A stretch of 10,690 nucleotides of DNA from Lentisphaeria bacterium (GCA_018265615.1 JABLYX010000099.1:1-10690), one strand, 5' to 3'; shown: positions 1 through 6,793, numbered from the stretch's first letter. The notes: generated from the letters alone by a model not told the origin. Translations and numbers: made by a program.

Positions 1-89
1 TATTCGCAATGTTCGACTGGCAAGTCTACTCATTACCATAAGTCAAGAGGCTTTTTATGACACTTGAATCTAAAGATTTTTTTCCTACT

Positions 90-114
90 CACCGGCAAAG
101 CCGGTGGTTTTATT
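90..114 (+). terminator. Hairpin with T-tract, probable intrinsic terminator
   Basis: A perfect 7-bp stem (CACCGGC at 90-96, GCCGGTG at 100-106) with an AAA loop is followed directly by GTTTTATT. This is the form of a Rho-independent terminator on the plus strand and would end transcription entering from the left edge. The preceding bases read as short open stretches in two plus frames (stops at 58-60 and 65-67) that could be the tail of a gene outside the window, but I do not recognise either. Subterminal hairpins of this kind also occur at IS200/IS605 ends, so a mobile-element end is an alternative. Nothing else gene-like is seen in 1-132. Confidence 0.55.
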
Positions 115-132
115 GACCTAAAGGGATATGAT

Positions 133-160
133 AAGCGGCGGGAGCGTCCTGCTCCCGCCG
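133..160 (+). repeat. 28-bp direct repeat, left copy
   Basis: These 28 bases are repeated exactly at 1921-1948 in the same orientation; the identity stops sharply on both sides. Because the repeat is itself a palindrome, the pair also reads as an inverted repeat: 151-172 is identical to the reverse complement of 1912-1933 (22 bp, ending CTTTACTTTGGC). The two copies bracket the whole IS region. The repeat is far longer than a normal target-site duplication of a DDE transposase. A dispersed palindrome used as an insertion target, or a repeat carried by the element, is more likely. Confidence 0.8.
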
Positions 161-169
161 CTTTACTTT
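133..169 (+). terminator. GC-rich palindrome, left copy (terminator-like)
   Basis: A perfect 13-bp stem starts AAGCGGCGGGAGC (133-145), has loop GTCCT, and closes with GCTCCCGCCGCTT (151-163), followed by TACTTT. It is very stable and has a partial T-tract on the plus strand, so it could act as a terminator. The same palindrome recurs at 1921-1948, on the far side of the IS. The second copy suggests a dispersed intergenic repeat rather than a one-off terminator. Confidence 0.5.
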
Positions 170-215
170 GGCCTTTTATGGAAATATGAGCAAGCAGAAA
201 AATCCATAATACACC

Positions 216-1133
216 TCAATTCATAGCGGTTTGAATGACGTTTTTCCAAAGGTCATGGAATAAAAGTGGCTTTGCGTTTCTTGTTTGATAGGACGGGAAG
301 CCACTTTTATTGTTTTTCATGAAGTCGATTCTGAAATCAGCGAGCAACTTATTTGTTGAAATACGCCAAATCGTCTTTTCGGTTCGCCATTTTGGATATT
401 GTGGCTGTCGGCATGATGCCGTCAGTAAAAACAGCGAATAAGCAGCGGCAACAAATCCCGGAAAGCAATCAACACTTTTTGGGGTCCTCATTTGCGACTG
501 GTGAATCCCGAAAATACTCTTTTCGTCCTTAAAGTTAAGTTCAATTTCCCAACGCCAAAGATAATACTGAAGAATTTGCTCCGGCGGCAGCTCCGGGTCA
601 GTACATAACAAGCAGGCCGCCTCACGATATAAGAGTTTGGTTTTGGATGAAAGACGATACCGTAACGGCTGGATAATCAAAACTTTGACATCCCTGTTTC
701 CTGTGATTTTGCTTCGCACATCAAGGACCGACATTATTTTGAAGGTATGTTCTCCGTTGCCGGTATGCGCAACAACTTCAGCCCAATTTTCATTCTGCTG
801 CCGCATTTCTTCCGGAGATGGCAATGCTTCTCCATAGTATTTTTTGCGCCCTTTTCCTGTGTTCTGTTCTAACGGTGGGGCAAATGGATTGGCATTTTTG
901 CGTAGTCGCCCAAGATATATTCCATTCTCGGTCATTGAACGGCAAACGGATTTGTTGGTATAACCTCCATCGCCCACGATAATTATCTTTTGTCCGTTCA
1001 AATCTCTTTGCAGTTTCAGAATTGCTTCCGATGCTTTTTGAGGTAAAGCCATCTTCTTCTGCAGAACGCTGTATTCATTCCATAGCTCCGGCGATGCTGT
1101 TTTCCTGGGCTTATGCGGAACAGGACAATGCTG
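216..1133 (-). pseudogene. IS4-superfamily transposase, C-terminal part
   Basis: This is the catalytic C-terminal part of the split transposase. Numbering from the first in-frame ATG (1052, 278 aa), Asp28 in the strand IIIVGDGGYTN is the likely second catalytic Asp. Tyr164, Arg167, Glu171 and Lys178 in YLWRWEIELNFKDEK fit the Y(2)R(3)E(6)K signature of the IS4 superfamily, with Glu171 as the catalytic Glu. The reading frame is open further upstream, to a TAG at 1182-1184, and from about 1133 encodes QHCPVPHKPRKTAS, which is typical family sequence. The true protein therefore continues into the N-terminal fragment and the ATG at 1052 is only internal. The stop is at 216-218. Translation as a separate protein would lack the first catalytic Asp, so it is probably inactive. 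Confidence 0.85.
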
Positions 1134-1659
1134 AAAATAAGATAGGAATACCTCGGCAATGTCCTTCTGTTTGCTTTTGAGCTAAAGAAATTTGCATATA
1201 GCGTTGCGCCCAGATGAAATTGTTCGTAAATTCAGGTCCGAGCGGATCTAATTTCCAGCTTGTTCCATGCACTTTTTGCCCTCGCTTTCTCAGCAAAGTA
1301 TCGTCAATAAAAGCGACGACAGGTTCGCCGGGAGCATTGGTAGCTTGAATATGGCGACGAATTACCTGCTGTATGTATTCAAGATCAACGCGATCACGCT
1401 CAAATAAACGATATACCGCAGACCAATCCTGTTGGGCATGGCCGATGGTATCGATCGCGCGACTGACCGTATGCCGTCCCATGTTCAACAGAATGCCAAT
1501 CATCAGATAACCGGCATTTTGCCAACAACGTTCCTGTGTGAATGCCCCTTTGCATTCGCTCCAAAGATTCCAAAAGTTTTGGACTATTCCTCCTCTGATG
1601 GCTTCTCCGCTTTCAGGCGCACGACTCGAGCTTTTTTTTATTGGGACGATCAAGAACAA
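1111..1659 (-). pseudogene. IS4-superfamily transposase, N-terminal part
   Basis: This is the N-terminal part of the transposase. It holds the family's entry domain (NLWSECKGAFTQERCW, then GRHTVSRAI and YRLF) and the first catalytic Asp in AFIDDTLLRKRG (Asp119 or Asp120 counted from position 1659). The family sequence holds up to GIPILF and then turns into an unrelated tail (SALSCSA) with a stop at 1111-1113. Removing one T from the TTTT run at 1134-1137 joins it in frame with the C-terminal part. The opening codon at 1659 is TTG with no clear ribosome binding site. This frame lies one base off that of the leader ORF, at an A8 run, so translation may originally have come from that ORF. Confidence 0.82.
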
Positions 1660-1804
1660 GTTCTCCGCCTTCGGCTATTTCTCACGCTACTTCTTCGCCT
1701 TTTTCTACGCCGAGGACTTCAGCCAATACTCCGGGGAAATTAACATAATAATGATCGGATCCCTTTTGGCGCTTGATGAGTTGAATTTTTGTTTTGTAAC
1801 CCAT
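1613..1804 (-). pseudogene. AbrB-like leader ORF of the IS, interrupted by TGA
   Basis: This is a small ORF starting MGYKTKIQLIKRQKGSDHYY, then VNFPGVLAEVLGVEKGEEVA, resembling the AbrB/SpoVT-type swapped-hairpin proteins (short beta strands, 'KGEEV' turn) that I recall in front of this transposase type. The start at 1804 is firm: AGGGAGGT lies four bases upstream (1809-1816). Codon 41 (1682-1684) is TGA; beyond it the frame continues with EIAEGGELVLDRPNKKKLES to a second TGA at 1613-1615. The conserved residue at the break in relatives is, as I recall, Trp, so a TGG-to-TGA change is likely. A 40-aa truncated protein could still be made. The role (DNA binding, or regulation of the transposase) is inferred. 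Confidence 0.65.
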
Positions 1805-1808
1805 AATG

Positions 1809-1816
1809 ACCTCCCT
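1809..1816 (-). promoter_or_regulatory. Ribosome binding site of the IS leader ORF
   Basis: The minus strand reads AGGGAGGT four bases before the ATG at 1804, a near-perfect Shine-Dalgarno sequence. It fixes the start of the AbrB-like ORF and rules out the longer upstream extension of the frame. Confidence 0.7.
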
Positions 1817-1858
1817 GTTGAGTCTAGCATATAACCTAGATGAAAAATCAAAAAAACA

Positions 1859-1893
1859 AGTCCACATTGATTTTTTTGAAAAAAATGTGGACT
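1859..1893. repeat. Inverted repeat at the upstream end of the IS
   Basis: AGTCCACATT (1859-1868) and AATGTGGACT (1884-1893) form perfect 10-bp arms around an A/T-rich 15-base centre. The repeat sits between the leader ORF and the outer palindrome, where the IS promoter and terminal region should be. It may be an operator for the AbrB-like protein, a transposase-binding site or a hairpin limiting read-through. The sequence alone does not decide. Confidence 0.5.
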
Positions 1894-1911
1894 GGATTTT
1901 TTAGCCGATAA

Positions 1912-1949
1912 GCCAAAGTAAAGCGGCGGGAGCGTCCTGCTCCCGCCGG
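1912..1949 (-). terminator. GC-rich palindrome, right copy (operon terminator)
   Basis: The 10-bp stem CGGCGGGAGC/GCTCCCGCCG (1924-1933 and 1939-1948) lies 7 bases after the stop codon of the glycoside hydrolase. On the minus strand it is followed by GCTTTACTTT, so it is likely the terminator of the lacI-type/hydrolase operon. Positions 1921-1948 are the second copy of the 28-bp repeat found at 133-160. Confidence 0.6.
1921..1948 (+). repeat. 28-bp direct repeat, right copy
   Basis: Identical to 133-160 over 28 bases. Here the left flank reads GCCAAAGTA (1912-1920), which is the reverse complement of the flank to the right of the other copy. The outer flanks of the two copies differ. Confidence 0.8.
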
Positions 1950-1955
1950 CATGCG

Positions 1956-4490
1956 TCAATGAATGGCGACGGCGGCGTTGCAGACGGCGGTCCGTCTGCC
2001 GTCCTGCGTGATCTGCGCAAGCAGCGGGCAGGGCTGGTTCGGCTGAAAAAGAGCGCTCTCTTCGGGGAGCGTCACTGTGAAAAGATACTCCGAGAGCTCA
2101 CCGGGCTTCGAGGGCCTGACCGGCTGTGCCTCCGGAGTGACCTGCCAATCCCCGAACGCGCGCAGCTGCACCGTGCCTTTGTCTGCGTAAGCGGACTGGA
2201 CCTTGACCTGATAGCTTTTCCCTTTTTCGAGGGATGCGGTCCAGCGGTCGGCATCGGCGGACCTCTCCGCATTCATGACGGCGAGTCCGAGCATCGGGGC
2301 CGGATCCTTCATCGTGTAGACGGCTCCGGCCGTGCGCAGCTCGGGGAGCTCGAACTCGTACCATCCTTTGCCGAGCGGCCTGACCGGGAGAGGCTTCAGG
2401 AGCGTCGATTCGGCGTCGGCCCAGTAAGCGGCGGCATATCCCTCTTCCGGCAGCTGAATTCTGACGCTCTGCGCCGGAACCGGTTGCCGCCAGGTGTTTG
2501 CGACGATCGTGACGGCGTTGCCCCTGCCGTCGATATACGGCGTTTCGACGCGCAGGCGCGGGGAGGGGGCTTCGCTCTGCGGCTTTACTCCGGCGGAAGA
2601 GAGCAGGGTGCGGATCCAGTCGCTTTCGACCGAGTCCGGACCGGACTCCGCCCGCATCGTGCCGAGGCGCGTATTGATCCAGAAAGCGGTTCCCCTGCCG
2701 AAGCTGTTGCGCGTCAGCATCGGAACCTTCAGGCTGTTCACCTGGTCGTCCGGATTCAGCACTTCGGCGCCGGCGGCCTTGCCGAGCACCTTGCCGTCGA
2801 ACCGGATGATGTCGTCGCCCGCGGTACGGAGCCAGAGGTCGTCCGGCGAGACGTCGATTCCCTTGTAGACCTTGCCCATTTCGATGCCGAGCACCTTTTC
2901 GAGTCCGCGGTTCACGATATGGTGCTCGTCGAAGAAGCCGCTCTGGCCGTCCGCGACCAGCACTCCGCCGTTCTTCACAAAGGCGGCGGCGGCTTCACAT
3001 TCACGGGCGGAGAGGTGATCCGCGCCGACCAGCACGAGCGCGGCGAAATCCCTGAGATACCGGTCGGTCAGCTTGCCGTACGGCAGCACTTCGACGCGGT
3101 ATCCGGCTGAACGCAGCGCCGAGTAGACCTTCAGGCGGTTGTTGGCGGGATAGTCCCAGCGGCTCGCGCCGCACGGCTCGGAGAGCAGCACGTCGCGCTG
3201 CGGCAGGAGCATGGCGACCGCCCCTTTCGTGCACGGCCGGGATTCGGCCCAGAATTTCTCGGAGCGATGGATCATCGACGCGAGGCGCGACGCATAGTAG
3301 AATTTTCCGTGGCGGGTGCCGTCGGCCGATCTTGTGAAGCCGAAGGTCGCCCAATCCCCCTTGGCGCCCTTGCTGCCCATCGTGAAGAAGTCGTACCCCT
3401 TCAGCCCCGCCGCGAGGGTGCGCCAGAAGCTCTGGGCGAACTGCCAGCCGGGGCCGGTGTGATTGTTCGTTTCGGCGGCGAAAACGCCGTAATTGAATGT
3501 GCGGTCCTCCGGATCGGCGGGACGGATGCAGTTGTAGAGATAGTTGAATTCGTAATTGTTGCGGTCGCCGTTGCCGTAGACGTCGATGCCGTACCATCCT
3601 TTCGACCAGCCGCGGGTTTTTTCAGCCATCATCTCGTGATTGTTCACGCGGACCCGCGCGACGGCGGGCATTTCGAGCATGACCTGCGTCCCCTTGAAGA
3701 CGACGCGGCGCCTGCCGTTGTCGGCTTCGGAGACATTACGGAACCGTTCGGCCATGAAGTCCGTATAGACCTCCCCGTGAAAGCGGTGCCAGTCGAGCCA
3801 CGCGCCGGGACGCGCCGAACTCTCCCCGGGAACCGGGGGGACGGCTTCGGAGAATGTCTTATAACCGGACTCCCACGCCCGGTTCAGTTTTTCGAGGTCG
3901 CCGCCGTACTCTTTCTCCAGGTATTTCACAAAGGCCGCCTTTGAGAGCGGGGAGTAGTTCAGCGGCAGCTCCCATTCGTTGTCGAGGTGCCACATGAAGA
4001 CATGGTCGCCGTTGACCTCCATGACTTTCTCAACGGAGAACTTCTGGCAGTCGAGCACATACTGCCGTGTGTTCGGGTCATTGAGATCGAGATTGTGGCG
4101 GCTGTGCGGCCTGCCGTCGGAACCGATGCTGTTTCTGAGTTCGCCGTGCGTGGCGGTCTTGCGGCTGTTGGCGACCGTATGCGCGGCCCAGAGGCTGACG
4201 AACAGCGGGGCGCGGCCGTTCATTTTCGTGTGGTATTTGCACGGGACGCCTTTCGCGTATTCGTAGCAGCAGTGTCCGGCCCCGTCCGTGAAGGTGAAGC
4301 CGATCCTGGGCAGGGTTTCAAACTGCGTGTCGAACAGGATCCCGAGCGGGAAGAACGTCCCCGCCGGCTTCAGCGCCGAATCGAGCTCGAGCGTATAGGC
4401 GTTTGCTTTCATGAGCGGGTCGTCACCGGCCGCGAGAACGGCCGCGGCTCCGATTCCGGCCGCGGCCAGAAGCAGTTTCCGAACTTTCAT
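1956..4490 (-). CDS. Exported GH42-like glycoside hydrolase
   Basis: This 844-aa protein probably hydrolyses a beta-galactoside-type or related glycan outside the cytoplasm. Residues 1-21 (MKVRKLLLAAAG, then Ala-rich) look like a Sec signal peptide. Residues about 30-415 fit the GH42 TIM barrel: DNE at 170-172 gives the acid/base Glu172, and FAAETNNHTGPGW gives the nucleophile candidate Glu340. Their spacing (168) is close to that in characterised GH42 enzymes (141 and 312 in the Thermus enzyme). About 420-640 resembles the beta-galactosidase trimerisation (amidotransferase-like) domain (LVGADHLSARE, NGGVLVADG). The remaining 200 residues look like beta-sandwich domains, the last (about 740-844) not part of classical GH42. 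AAGGA lies 8-9 bases before the ATG, and the start overlaps the repressor stop by ATGA, so the two are translationally coupled. The substrate is unknown; a GH42-like family of another activity is possible. Confidence 0.8.
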   Translation of the reverse strand: MKVRKLLLAAAGIGAAAVLAAGDDPLMKANAYTLELDSALKPAGTFFPLGILFDTQFETLPRIGFTFTDGAGHCCYEYAKGVPCKYHTKMNGRAPLFVSLWAAHTVANSRKTATHGELRNSIGSDGRPHSRHNLDLNDPNTRQYVLDCQKFSVEKVMEVNGDHVFMWHLDNEWELPLNYSPLSKAAFVKYLEKEYGGDLEKLNRAWESGYKTFSEAVPPVPGESSARPGAWLDWHRFHGEVYTDFMAERFRNVSEADNGRRRVVFKGTQVMLEMPAVARVRVNNHEMMAEKTRGWSKGWYGIDVYGNGDRNNYEFNYLYNCIRPADPEDRTFNYGVFAAETNNHTGPGWQFAQSFWRTLAAGLKGYDFFTMGSKGAKGDWATFGFTRSADGTRHGKFYYASRLASMIHRSEKFWAESRPCTKGAVAMLLPQRDVLLSEPCGASRWDYPANNRLKVYSALRSAGYRVEVLPYGKLTDRYLRDFAALVLVGADHLSARECEAAAAFVKNGGVLVADGQSGFFDEHHIVNRGLEKVLGIEMGKVYKGIDVSPDDLWLRTAGDDIIRFDGKVLGKAAGAEVLNPDDQVNSLKVPMLTRNSFGRGTAFWINTRLGTMRAESGPDSVESDWIRTLLSSAGVKPQSEAPSPRLRVETPYIDGRGNAVTIVANTWRQPVPAQSVRIQLPEEGYAAAYWADAESTLLKPLPVRPLGKGWYEFELPELRTAGAVYTMKDPAPMLGLAVMNAERSADADRWTASLEKGKSYQVKVQSAYADKGTVQLRAFGDWQVTPEAQPVRPSKPGELSEYLFTVTLPEESALFQPNQPCPLLAQITQDGRRTAVCNAAVAIH

Positions 4491-5581
4491 TTCCGGGTTC
4501 CTTTATGGTTGAAAGCGGCTTGCGTTTTGTCTGCGACGGAGTTGCCCGGTACGAAGGGCAGCGGGATCAGGATGCGGTGGGCGGAATCCGAGTCCGCGCC
4601 GCGTTCGAGCAGTTCGAGGATGCGCAGCGCGGCCTTGCGCCCCATCGTTTCGGGAACGGTCCGGAAGCCGGAGAAGACCACATCTGTGCCGCGGACCAGC
4701 TCCCCAGTCGCGTCGAAGGTCAGGATCGAAAGATCGTCCGGGCAGCGCAGGCCCTTCTCCTTCAGGCAGTCGCTGATGACGACCGCGGCGTTCAGGTGCG
4801 AGGCGATCATGCATTCGGGGAGGTCCCCTTCCGCCATCCAGCCGAGGAACGCCTGCCGGATATCCCGGTCGTCGGAGGAGACCGCGCTGCGCGTTTCGAG
4901 CTCCCGTACCGCACCGCTGTTCCGGCGCAGTGCGAGCATGAGCCCCATGAGGCGGCGTTCGAAAGCGGAACTGCTCCCGATCCGGATCGCGCCCGCCGAG
5001 CGGAAGCCGCGCTCCGTAAGGATCTCCGCCATCCGGAGCGACGACTCCAGGTCGTCATGCTCGACCGAGTTGATGCGCGGGTCGCCGCAGCAGCGGCCGA
5101 TTGCGACAACCGGGATGTTCCGGTCGAGAATCTCATCGAAAAAGCATTCGTTCACACCCTGCTGGCCGAGAAGGAGGATGCCGTCCGCCGCGAGGAGCCG
5201 CTCTTTCACGGCCCGGTTTATCTCCGGAGTGCGGCCGAGCGTCAGTACGGAAAGTTCCGCGCCGCCGGTTGCCGGGAGCACGCTCTGGATCCCTTCGAGG
5301 ATCCGGCTGTAGAAATCGAGGTGCAGCATGTCTTTCTGCTCATTGAGCGGACAGAGCAGCAGTTCGAGGCGGCAGTTCCGGCTGCGCGAGGCGCGTGCGA
5401 GTGCTTCTGCCTTGTCAGTGATTCCGGCCGTGTCGTAGCCGAGTTTTTCGGCGGCGGCCATGACCCGGTTCCGCGTTGCGTCTCCGATCCGGATATTTCC
5501 GTTCAGCACGCGCGAAACGGTCGCCGGCGAGACGTCCGCCTCCCGGGCCACATCGTTCAGGGTGACAGTGTTGCGTTTCAT
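4487..5581 (-). CDS. LacI-family transcriptional regulator
   Basis: This 364-aa regulator is the first gene of the operon and probably controls itself and the downstream glycoside hydrolase in response to a sugar. Residues 6-28 (VTLNDVAREADVSPATVSRVLNG) are a textbook LacI helix-turn-helix, and RNRVMAAAEKLGYD closes the headpiece. The periplasmic-binding-protein-like ligand domain follows from about 75 (ILEGIQSVL; ADGILLLGQQG; NIPVVAIGR; DDLSILTFDATG). The linker is unusual: the normal hinge motif YxPNxxAR is replaced by DTAGITDKAEALARAS, so operator recognition or allosteric coupling may differ. It has its own near-consensus promoter; the ribosome binding site GCGGAGAA lies rather far (about 12 bases) from the ATG. 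No operator is obvious near the promoter; a palindrome at 5675-5699 is a candidate. Confidence 0.9.
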   Translation of the reverse strand: MKRNTVTLNDVAREADVSPATVSRVLNGNIRIGDATRNRVMAAAEKLGYDTAGITDKAEALARASRSRNCRLELLLCPLNEQKDMLHLDFYSRILEGIQSVLPATGGAELSVLTLGRTPEINRAVKERLLAADGILLLGQQGVNECFFDEILDRNIPVVAIGRCCGDPRINSVEHDDLESSLRMAEILTERGFRSAGAIRIGSSSAFERRLMGLMLALRRNSGAVRELETRSAVSSDDRDIRQAFLGWMAEGDLPECMIASHLNAAVVISDCLKEKGLRCPDDLSILTFDATGELVRGTDVVFSGFRTVPETMGRKAALRILELLERGADSDSAHRILIPLPFVPGNSVADKTQAAFNHKGTRK

Positions 5582-5616
5582 GAAATGACGATTCTCCGCA
5601 GGTTTGCTTGTTATTC

Positions 5617-5644
5617 AGTATAGCGCGGAACGGTGAATTGTCAA
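5617..5644 (-). promoter_or_regulatory. Sigma-70-type promoter of the regulator/hydrolase operon
   Basis: The minus strand reads TTGACA (5644-5639), a 16-base spacer, and TATACT (5622-5617). This is almost consensus and puts the transcription start near 5610, about 30 bases before the regulator's ATG. There is no other promoter between the two genes, which supports one transcript for both. Confidence 0.75.
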
Positions 5645-5667
5645 ATCAGGTTTTGAAATATTTCGGA

Positions 5668-6651
5668 TTATTTGTGCAATTTTTTATGCAAAATTGCATG
5701 ATGCTGTGTTTTGCGGCGTCCGGCGCGGCGTTCGCGGAGCAGCCTGAGCCAGCGGAAATAAGCGGCGTTCAGCCGTTCGGCGGCGGGCTTCCCGGCGATG
5801 ATGAGCGAAACGGAGATGATGATCGTCACGATTCCGACGCAGAGCCGGAAGGTGAGCAGCTCCCCGAAGACCAGCACGCCGAAAAAGACGGCGGTGACCG
5901 GTTCGAGCGCCCCGAGGATCGCGGTCGGCGTCGCGCCGATGCAGCGGATCGCCTGCGCCGTGCAGATCAGCGAAATCACGGTCGGCAGGAGGGCGATCGC
6001 AATGACGTTCCCCCAGCCGGACCATGAGGTGACCGGCTGGAGGTCGAGGCAGAACTTCAGCCGCACGAAGTAGATCGACAATCCGAAAAGCAGCGCGTAG
6101 AATGTCAGCTTGTCGCCCGGCAGCCCGCGCAGCGCGGATTTCTTCACTCCCACGATGTAGGCGGCGTAGGAGAGCGCCGAGAGCATCACCAGAACGATGC
6201 CTGTGAAGCTTAGCGGGCCGCCGTCGCCGCCCTTGTAGAGCAGCCCGATCCCGGCGAGTGCGAGGAGAATGCTGAATACGGTCACCGGCGTGATCTTCTC
6301 TTTGAAGAACAGCGCCATGATGACGGCCACCATCACCGGATAGACGAAGAGGATCGTGGAGGCGATCCCCGCGTCCATGTGGCGGTAGGCGATGAAGAGG
6401 AAGAGCGACGAGGCCGCGAAGACGAGCCCGCCGAGCACCAGCGGGATGATTTCATTCCGTTTCAGCGCGAAGGAGCGTTTCCTCAGCTTCATCATGACGC
6501 CGAGCAGAGCGACGGCCATGGAATAGCGGTAGAACAGCACCGAGTCGGCGCCGAGTCCCTCCCTGTACAGGGGGAGGGTGAACAGGGGATTCATGCCGTA
6601 GGTCGCTGCCGCGACGGCTCCGAAGACGAAACCTTTGAATTTATCGCTCAT
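5668..6651 (-). CDS. EamA/DMT-family membrane transporter
   Basis: This is a drug/metabolite-transporter superfamily protein, probably exporting a metabolite or amino acid across the inner membrane. It has the family's double-domain layout of about ten membrane segments: FGAVAAATYGMNPLF at the start, ILFVYPVMVAVIMALFFKEK ending the first EamA repeat, then SALSYAAYIVG and the second repeat ending in AILGALEPVTAVFFGVLVFG. The C-tail is basic and soluble (RWLRLLRERRAGRRK). An in-frame ATG exists at 6687, but the promoter at 6696-6724 would start transcription almost on it, so I chose the ATG at 6651 (MSDKFKG). A weak GGAA site lies before it; 6654 is equally possible. The substrate is not visible from sequence. 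Confidence 0.85.
   Translation of the reverse strand: MSDKFKGFVFGAVAAATYGMNPLFTLPLYREGLGADSVLFYRYSMAVALLGVMMKLRKRSFALKRNEIIPLVLGGLVFAASSLFLFIAYRHMDAGIASTILFVYPVMVAVIMALFFKEKITPVTVFSILLALAGIGLLYKGGDGGPLSFTGIVLVMLSALSYAAYIVGVKKSALRGLPGDKLTFYALLFGLSIYFVRLKFCLDLQPVTSWSGWGNVIAIALLPTVISLICTAQAIRCIGATPTAILGALEPVTAVFFGVLVFGELLTFRLCVGIVTIIISVSLIIAGKPAAERLNAAYFRWLRLLRERRAGRRKTQHHAILHKKLHK
5675..5699. promoter_or_regulatory. Palindrome upstream of the operon promoter, possible operator
   Basis: TGCAATTTT (5675-5683) and AAAATTGCA (5690-5698) form perfect 9-bp arms with a 6-base spacer. Nested inside is ATGCAA-AA-TTGCAT (5686-5699). It lies about 30 bases upstream of the -35 box of the LacI-type operon and covers the last codons of the exporter gene. 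It could be an operator for the LacI regulator or a weak terminator of the exporter. LacI-family operators usually have a CG centre, which this lacks. Confidence 0.35.
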
Positions 6652-6695
6652 CATTTTCCGGGGAAGAGGGTTGGGACTTCTGATCATATCCAGTA

Positions 6696-6724
6696 AAGAT
6701 ACATCCGTTTTCCGCTTCCGTCAA
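6696..6724 (-). promoter_or_regulatory. Promoter of the EamA transporter gene
   Basis: The minus strand reads TTGACG (6724-6719), 17 bases, then TATCTT (6701-6696). Transcription would begin near 6689 and leave about 38 bases before the ATG at 6651, arguing against the upstream ATG at 6687. Confidence 0.55.
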
Positions 6725-6765
6725 TCTGCTTTCTGCCGGGAGACGGCATTCTCTCGATTTATTTT

Positions 6766-6793
6766 TTGTATTTGCGGCGGAGGCGGCTATATT
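6766..6793 (+). promoter_or_regulatory. Promoter of the amino-acid ABC operon
   Basis: TTGTAT (6766-6771), 16 bases, TATATT (6788-6793), with a second -10 option TATTAT at 6790-6795. It is followed at 6822-6827 by AGAGGG, seven bases before the ATG at 6835. It is divergent from the exporter promoter in a short shared intergenic region. Confidence 0.55.

Larger units (their letters stand above)
161..1920 (-). mobile_element. Degraded IS4-superfamily insertion sequence
   Basis: This is a lower-GC island on the minus strand between the two palindromes. It contains an AbrB-like leader ORF followed by a two-part YREK-type DDE transposase. The exact ends are not certain. One candidate inverted-repeat pair is the outer CTTTACTTTGGC (161-172) against its complement at 1912-1923. 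A weaker inner one is at 195-206 and 1893-1904, sharing AAAAATCCA as read inward (10 of 12 matching). I found no convincing short target-site duplication. The three reading-frame breaks (TGA at 1682-1684, A8 at 1632-1639, T4 at 1134-1137) suggest it can no longer move by itself. Confidence 0.7.

Noticed and set aside
1..132. Possible end of an IS200/IS605 element or an omega-RNA region
   Set aside because: Only a short hairpin supports it; no tnpA or tnpB coding is in view, so it was listed only as a terminator-like hairpin.
1682..1684. TGA read as Trp or selenocysteine in the AbrB-like ORF
   Set aside because: All other genes use TGA or other stops normally (the LacI-type gene ends in TGA), and no SECIS-like hairpin is evident; IS decay is simpler.
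133..1948. The 28-bp direct repeats as a target-site duplication
   Set aside because: IS4-superfamily elements make short duplications; 28 bp is too long, and the repeat is a palindrome that also serves as operon terminator.
1959..3110. Long open frame (383 aa) on the plus strand opposite the glycoside hydrolase
   Set aside because: It mirrors the codon bias of the GC-rich hydrolase gene; its protein is Arg/Gly/Val-rich without domain features, and the minus-strand gene is strongly supported.
3987..5312. 441-aa plus-strand frame spanning the hydrolase start and the LacI gene
   Set aside because: It crosses two well-supported minus-strand genes, looks like an antisense shadow and has no recognisable domain.
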